This document shows, piece after piece, positions 60,385 through 64,000 of a stretch of DNA of 64,000 bases; positions within the stretch are counted from its first letter, which is position 1; the number at the start of each line of letters is the position of its first letter. Made by a program: the position numbers and the translations under genes. The stretch is taken from NCBI GenBank assembly GCA_047636995.1, contig JBLIGQ010000008.1:1-64000 (forward strand), written 5' to 3'. The notes under the pieces were generated by a model. That model had not been told where the DNA came from. It did no database searches and worked only from the letters and a program-made list of their open reading frames with translations. This DNA comes from JAQWQB01 sp047636995 (GTDB taxonomy: Bacteria > Bacteroidota > Bacteroidia > Flavobacteriales_D > Sanyastnellaceae).

Positions 60385-61335
60385 ATGAAAAAAGGTTTAC
60401 TAGCTCTAATTTTGACCGCAGTATGCGGTGTTTCCTTCGCTCAAAGCGAAGTGATCTTGAATATAAATCACATGTTCGGAGACAATCCGTACGCTTACAA
60501 TACACCTGTAGCGGTTGAAGCCGGATACGAAATGAAAGTGACTCGACTTGAATACTACATGAGTAACTTCGTTATCACTCATGATGGTGGGCAACAATTG
60601 GACCTCACTGATACACACATTCTAGTTGATGCGAATGACAGTGAACCGATGTCTCTTGGTTCTCACGACGTAAATACAATAGAAGGAATTTCTTTTTCTG
60701 TTGGTGTCTTAGAGGAATTCAATCACCTTGATGTAGCTCAATATGAAGTAGGAGAGCCATTGGGGCCTCAACTTCCATCAATGCACTGGGGATGGGCTTC
60801 CGGATATCGTTTCTTGGCTTTTGAAGGAAAGTCAGGCGCCAATCTCACAACTTCTTTTGAGATTCACGCGTTGGGAGATGAGAACTTGATGAACCAAACA
60901 CATGTGCTTAACGTTGAAGCGGTAAGTGGAATTGCCGGCATTTTTCTAGATGCTGACTACCTGGAGCTCGTGTACGAATTGAACGTTTCTCAAGGCGTAA
61001 TTCAGCACGGTTCTACTGAAGAAGCAGTAGATGCTTTGCTTAACATGAGAAGCCGTGTGTTTTCTGTTAGCGCACCTTTAAATGTTGAAACCATTGAGGC
61101 TACTTCTTTCACTTTGTATCCCAATCCTGCCAATACGCAGTTCGTTGTTTCGGCAGATCAAACGCTGATTGGTGCTGATTTGAAAGTATTTAACCTGAAT
61201 GGACAGTTGGTTTTGAATGACACGAACCTTCAGCAAATTCATTCTGTGGATGTTTCAACTCTTCCCGCAGGAATGTACTTTGTACAAGTGCAATTGAATG
61301 AGACCGTACTCAGTAAAATGCTGTCTGTGCAGTAA
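60385..61335 (+). CDS. MbnP-like protein with T9SS sorting domain
   Basis: The 316-residue protein has a signal peptide MKKGLLALILTAVCGVSFAQ. The MbnP domain (about 20-225) shows VTRLEYYMSNFVI, ISFSVGVLEEFNHLD and the signature MHWGWASGYRFLAFEG (Met133-Gly148). MbnP is a copper-binding protein whose tryptophan is oxidised to kynurenine by the diheme enzyme MbnH; Trp135 and Trp137 are candidates here. A T9SS type A domain (about 240-316, FTLYPNPANTQFVV, LKVFNLNGQLVL, LPAGMYFVQVQL) is added, so the protein should be sent to the cell surface. The stop shares its A with the ATG of the first diheme gene (TAATG), strong coupling. A copper role is by family, not proven here. Confidence 0.85.
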   Translation: MKKGLLALILTAVCGVSFAQSEVILNINHMFGDNPYAYNTPVAVEAGYEMKVTRLEYYMSNFVITHDGGQQLDLTDTHILVDANDSEPMSLGSHDVNTIEGISFSVGVLEEFNHLDVAQYEVGEPLGPQLPSMHWGWASGYRFLAFEGKSGANLTTSFEIHALGDENLMNQTHVLNVEAVSGIAGIFLDADYLELVYELNVSQGVIQHGSTEEAVDALLNMRSRVFSVSAPLNVETIEATSFTLYPNPANTQFVVSADQTLIGADLKVFNLNGQLVLNDTNLQQIHSVDVSTLPAGMYFVQVQLNETVLSKMLSVQ

Positions 61336-62330
61336 TGTTCAAACGAATTCCATATTTGCTTTTATGTTGCCTTCTTTTTGCTTGCGCGAAAGAGGCCCCC
61401 GCGCCTGAAACCGAAGCGGGTGGCTTCGTTGTGCCCCAAGGATTTCCAGCAATGGAATTTCCGGAAAACAATCCGTATTCCGAATCGAGTGTAGAGTTAG
61501 GTAGGCGGTTGTTCCACGATGTCCGTTTGTCTGATGACAACGAATTGAGTTGTGCTTCGTGCCACCAAAGTCAATTCGCTTTTGCAACACAAGATGTGAT
61601 GAATTTAGGTTCTGGCGCTACTGTTGGGACCCGAAATTCACCATCACTCGGTAATATAGGGTACCATCCTTACTTCACTAGAGAAGGAGGGGTGCCAACC
61701 TTGGAAATGCAAATTTTGGTTCCAATACAGGAGCACAATGAATTCAATTCGAACATCATTTTAATTGTTGAAGAACTAGAGAGTGACGATGACTACCAGG
61801 GGCTGAGCCAAGAAGCTTACGGGCAATCATTTTCGCCCTTCGTCCTAACACGTGCGATTGCAAATTTTGAGCGAACGCTCATTTCAGGTGATTCGAAATA
61901 CGATCGATTTAGAAATGGAAGTTCCAGTGCCTTCAATGAAAATGAAGTGGCAGGGTTCACCCTTTTTAGCTCTGATGCGCTGCAATGTGCTTCATGCCAT
62001 TCAGGGTTTAACTTTTCGAATTATGAAATCGTCAACAATGGATTGTATGCGAATTACCCTGATCCTGGATTAGCCAGATTAACAGGTTTGGAATCAGATT
62101 CGGGCAAATTCAAAGTCGCCTCATTGAGAAACATTTCATTGACACCGCCATACATGCATGATGGTTCCGTGTCTTCTCTAGAAGAAGTAATAGAGCATTA
62201 TGCTTCAGGAGGAGCTGGGCATCAGCAGCAAGATGGGCGCATTCAAGGATTCGAATTGAGCGCTCTTGAAGCAGAACAGCTATTGGCTTTTCTACAGACC
62301 TTGACAGACTATACGTTTAGTCAAGACTAA
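61335..62330 (+). CDS. Diheme cytochrome c peroxidase/MbnH-like lipoprotein (first copy)
   Basis: The 331-residue protein has a lipoprotein signal (YLLLCCLLFACAKE; lipobox LFAC). Two c-type haem sites are CASCH at 73-77 and CASCH at 218-222. Met274 in TPPYMHDGS is the usual distal ligand of the high-potential haem in CcpA-type peroxidases. IANFERTLISGDSKYDRFRNG and LGRRLFHDVRLSDDNELSCA fit the family. It reduces hydrogen peroxide or, as an MbnH-type enzyme, oxidises the neighbouring MbnP. Being coupled to the MbnP gene (TAATG) supports the second view; the retained Met supports the first. It faces the periplasm or outer surface. Confidence 0.88.
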   Translation: MFKRIPYLLLCCLLFACAKEAPAPETEAGGFVVPQGFPAMEFPENNPYSESSVELGRRLFHDVRLSDDNELSCASCHQSQFAFATQDVMNLGSGATVGTRNSPSLGNIGYHPYFTREGGVPTLEMQILVPIQEHNEFNSNIILIVEELESDDDYQGLSQEAYGQSFSPFVLTRAIANFERTLISGDSKYDRFRNGSSSAFNENEVAGFTLFSSDALQCASCHSGFNFSNYEIVNNGLYANYPDPGLARLTGLESDSGKFKVASLRNISLTPPYMHDGSVSSLEEVIEHYASGGAGHQQQDGRIQGFELSALEAEQLLAFLQTLTDYTFSQD

Positions 62331-62340
62331 AAATGAAAAA

Positions 62341-63444
62341 ATGAAATCAATAGATAGAACACTTTTTGTCTTTTTTGTCGCTGCACTTTTATTTCAGTCG
62401 TGCAAAAAGGATGAAGAAAGGGAGGAGACTCCTATGGTGGTTGAGTATGATGCAACACCTTATGACTTGCAATACTCCATAGATTTCCCACCACCACCCA
62501 TACCACAGGATAACCAGTTAACAGTTCAAGGGGTGAAACTAGGAAGAATGCTATTTCATAATAGGTTGCTTTCCGCTGATGGCTCTCAGAGCTGTGCAAG
62601 TTGTCACAACCAAAACACAGGATTTAGTGATACTGCACAATTTAGCATTGGAGTGAACGGCCTTCCAGGAGGACGGCAAGCGATGGCCATAGCCAACCTT
62701 GCTTGGAATACCAATGGCTTTTTCTGGGACGGAAGAGCTCCATTGCTTCGTGATCAGGCATTACTGCCCATCCAAGATGAACTTGAAATGGATGAAACTC
62801 TGGAGAACGTAATAAGTAAGCTAAATCAAAATCAAGGAGTTAAAGACCAGTTCGTTCGCGCTTTTGGGTCAAGCGAAATTACATCTGAAAGAATGGGCCT
62901 TGCCATGGAGCAGTTTATGAATTCAATTGTTTCTATGAATTCGAAGTATGACAGGTTCCTCTCTGGAATGGAGGCGCTTACTGAAAGCGAAGAACGAGGG
63001 AGATTGCTCTACTTTACAGAATACAATCCGTTCTTTCCCAACCAATCTGGAGCAGACTGCGCACATTGTCATGGTGGAGCGAATTTCGAAAACGATGATT
63101 ACATGAATAATGGCCTAGACTCAGATGCTGACATGGCAGATGACGGCCGCATGAACGTGACTGAAAGTGCGTTAGATAGAGGCAAGTTTAAAGTGGTTTC
63201 GTTACGAAACATTGAACTTACTCCCCCCTACATGCATGATGGACGTTTCCAGACACTAGAAGAGGTTGTGGCGCATTACAATGAAGGTATCGTGTCTTCT
63301 TCAACGGTTGATCCAGCAATTCTGGCAACACAAGAAACGGGATTGATGCTTGATGCTCAAGAGCAAGCTGATTTAGTAGCCTTTTTGGAAACACTTACAG
63401 ATTATTCTTTTCAGGATGTGATAGAATATTCTGATCCGAATTAA
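62341..63444 (+). CDS. Diheme cytochrome c peroxidase/MbnH-like lipoprotein (second copy)
   Basis: The 367-residue protein has a lipoprotein signal (FVFFVAALLFQSCKKD). Haem sites are CASCH at 85-89 and CAHCH at 240-244; Met298 is in TPPYMHDGR. It is related to but clearly different from the copy before it, with an extra acidic Pro-rich N-terminal stretch (YSIDFPPPPIPQ) and a loop around the second haem (FFPNQSGADCAHCHGGANF). An 11-bp gap puts it in the same operon. Two diheme enzymes beside one MbnP may share electrons or act on different sites. Immediately downstream (27 bp) begins an IS3-family element. Confidence 0.88.
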   Translation: MKSIDRTLFVFFVAALLFQSCKKDEEREETPMVVEYDATPYDLQYSIDFPPPPIPQDNQLTVQGVKLGRMLFHNRLLSADGSQSCASCHNQNTGFSDTAQFSIGVNGLPGGRQAMAIANLAWNTNGFFWDGRAPLLRDQALLPIQDELEMDETLENVISKLNQNQGVKDQFVRAFGSSEITSERMGLAMEQFMNSIVSMNSKYDRFLSGMEALTESEERGRLLYFTEYNPFFPNQSGADCAHCHGGANFENDDYMNNGLDSDADMADDGRMNVTESALDRGKFKVVSLRNIELTPPYMHDGRFQTLEEVVAHYNEGIVSSSTVDPAILATQETGLMLDAQEQADLVAFLETLTDYSFQDVIEYSDPN

Positions 63445-63510
63445 TCAAGAACGGGGCGAAAATCACGCTGTGTCTTGTCCTGAAATAGGTTTGCGCAAAT
63501 TCATTGAAAA

Positions 63511-63855
63511 ATGGTAGCATCAAATCACTACAGCGAAGCCTTTAAACAAGAGGTATGCGGACTTTATTTGACAGGAAATTATACGAAGGCGGAATTGAGT
63601 CGCCAATTTGGAATAGGAGGGAAATGTACTATCTCAGGTTGGTTGCTTAAATTTGAAAACAATCATTTACCACCACCGACTATTTTGGCAAAATCTAAAT
63701 CAGATAATCAAGATGCCTCAGACGCACGTGAATTAGCCTTGTTCAAAACCAAATTGGCGGAAGCAGAGCTAAAAGTAGAAGCTTATGAGCGTTAGATATT
63801 CAATGCAGAGAAGCATTATAAAATCGACATAGTAAAAAAGGGAAGTACCAAGTAA
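63511..63855 (+). pseudogene. IS3-family transposase orfA with in-frame stop
   Basis: The frame from ATG 63511 encodes a helix-turn-helix DNA-binding protein typical of IS3 OrfA (HYSEAFKQEVCGLYLTG, YTKAELSRQFGIGG, ISGWLLKFE), then a leucine/charged coiled part. A TAG at 63793-63795 ends it after 94 residues. The same frame goes on to the usual OrfA end (IFNAEKHYKIDIVKKGSTK) and a second stop at 63853. The TAG therefore appears to be a nonsense mutation, which would block both full-length OrfA and the frameshifted OrfAB transposase. Confidence 0.75.
63834..63840 (+). other. Programmed -1 frameshift site A-AAA-AAG
   Basis: The heptamer A AAA AAG is in the correct phase with orfA (codons gtA AAA AAG). 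A slip by -1 leads into the open frame of orfB (GKYQVILEMRDQHKS). This is the classical IS3-family signal for making the OrfAB transposase. Confidence 0.85.
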
Positions 63856-63863
63856 TCCTTGAG

Positions 63864-64000
63864 ATGAGAGACCAACACAAAAGCCTTAGCTTACTTGTGT
63901 TATGTGGATTATTTGGTGTTACCCGGCAAGCCTATTACCCGCATTTTTCGCATGTTAGTGAGAGGTCAATAGAGTCATTGATTATCTTCAAAGAAGTTGC
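63864..64000 (+). CDS. IS3-family transposase orfB, N-terminal part
   Basis: From ATG 63864 the frame encodes the N-terminal HTH_21-like start of IS3 OrfB (HKSLSLLVLCGLFGVTRQAYY) and runs off the window. The frame is open from 63822, overlapping orfA by about 34 bp as expected for -1 frameshifting. The DDE catalytic domain lies beyond the window and cannot be judged. Confidence 0.8.
   Translation, partial: MRDQHKSLSLLVLCGLFGVTRQAYYPHFSHVSERSIESLIIFKEV

Larger units (their letters stand above)
63471..64000 (+). mobile_element. IS3-family insertion sequence (cut by window end)
   Basis: A probable left end TGTCTTGTCCTGAAATAGG begins at 63471, 40 bases before orfA. Two overlapping frames follow, orfA (frame of 63511) and orfB in the -1 frame, with a slippery site between them. 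The right end, terminal repeat partner and target duplication lie outside the window, so the boundaries are provisional. The element has landed 27 bp behind the second diheme gene. Confidence 0.8.

Noticed and set aside
1..64000. tRNA, rRNA or riboswitch genes
   Set aside because: No sequence with tRNA-like arms, rRNA signature or a recognisable riboswitch core was found by eye; a covariance-model scan would settle this.

Overview
The window comes from a member of the Bacteroidota, most likely a free-living, probably marine, flavobacterium of the Flavobacteriales. Seven secreted proteins end in type IX secretion (T9SS) type A sorting domains of the PNP...G-x-Y type. Promoters fit the Bacteroidota -7 box TAnnTTTG and ribosome-binding sites are weak or absent. 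Several families are typical of the phylum: a CarboxypepD_reg-type TonB-dependent receptor, a BatA-domain protein, DUF368/PopT, an alpha/beta fused 2-oxoacid dehydrogenase E1, Obg without the OCT domain, and a dihydroorotase lacking HxH. I saw no rRNA, tRNA or CRISPR array.

Layout. 1-3 kb: a 5'-cut secreted protein with five near-identical 99-bp repeats, then an ECF sigma factor overlapping a membrane-plus-barrel gene. 3.4-7.2 kb: a SiaA/SiaB/SiaC-like partner-switch set (double SiaB-like kinase, SiaC-like target, and a convergent TPR-PP2C phosphatase). 7.3-13 kb: rpsT, radC, wecB with a polysaccharide deacetylase, then upp/yjjG nucleotide salvage. 13-19.7 kb: a dihydroorotase-like gene coupled to a BatA protein, mnmD, a Nudix hydrolase and murQ. 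19.9-24.3 kb: a PorE-like propeller protein without an OmpA domain, and a GH2 beta-mannosidase whose start codon overlaps that of an opposite-strand small gene. 24.6-28.9 kb: a tight five-gene minus-strand operon (TPR, ComA-like, rhodanese, PopT, aroE). 29-43.2 kb: secreted propeller proteins, glmM, a cysteine desulfurase, bioB, PAP2, lpdA, an ATP-grasp protein and a large multidomain alpha-amylase. 43.3-49 kb: adk, obg, a DUF922 protease-like protein, psuG, the E1 fusion and an S4 protein. 49.2-56.3 kb: a TonB receptor plus secreted esterase-like protein, then a DoxX/DUF2071/methyltransferase/membrane operon behind a strong palindrome. 56.4-63.4 kb: a candidate surface metal/redox locus. 63.47 kb to the end: an IS3-family element, cut by the window.

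Most interesting region: 56.4-63.4 kb. A T9SS propeller with a CDCC cluster, a small Cys-rich exported protein, a second T9SS propeller, an MbnP-like protein (MHWGW...GYRFL motif) carrying its own T9SS sorting domain, and two consecutive diheme MbnH/CcpA-like lipoproteins lie in one orientation. MbnP/MbnH pairs are known from copper/methanobactin biology, where the diheme enzyme oxidises a tryptophan of MbnP. Delivery of the substrate to the cell surface by T9SS, and two diheme partners, is the unusual part. The SiaABC-like module with a duplicated kinase is the second system worth attention.
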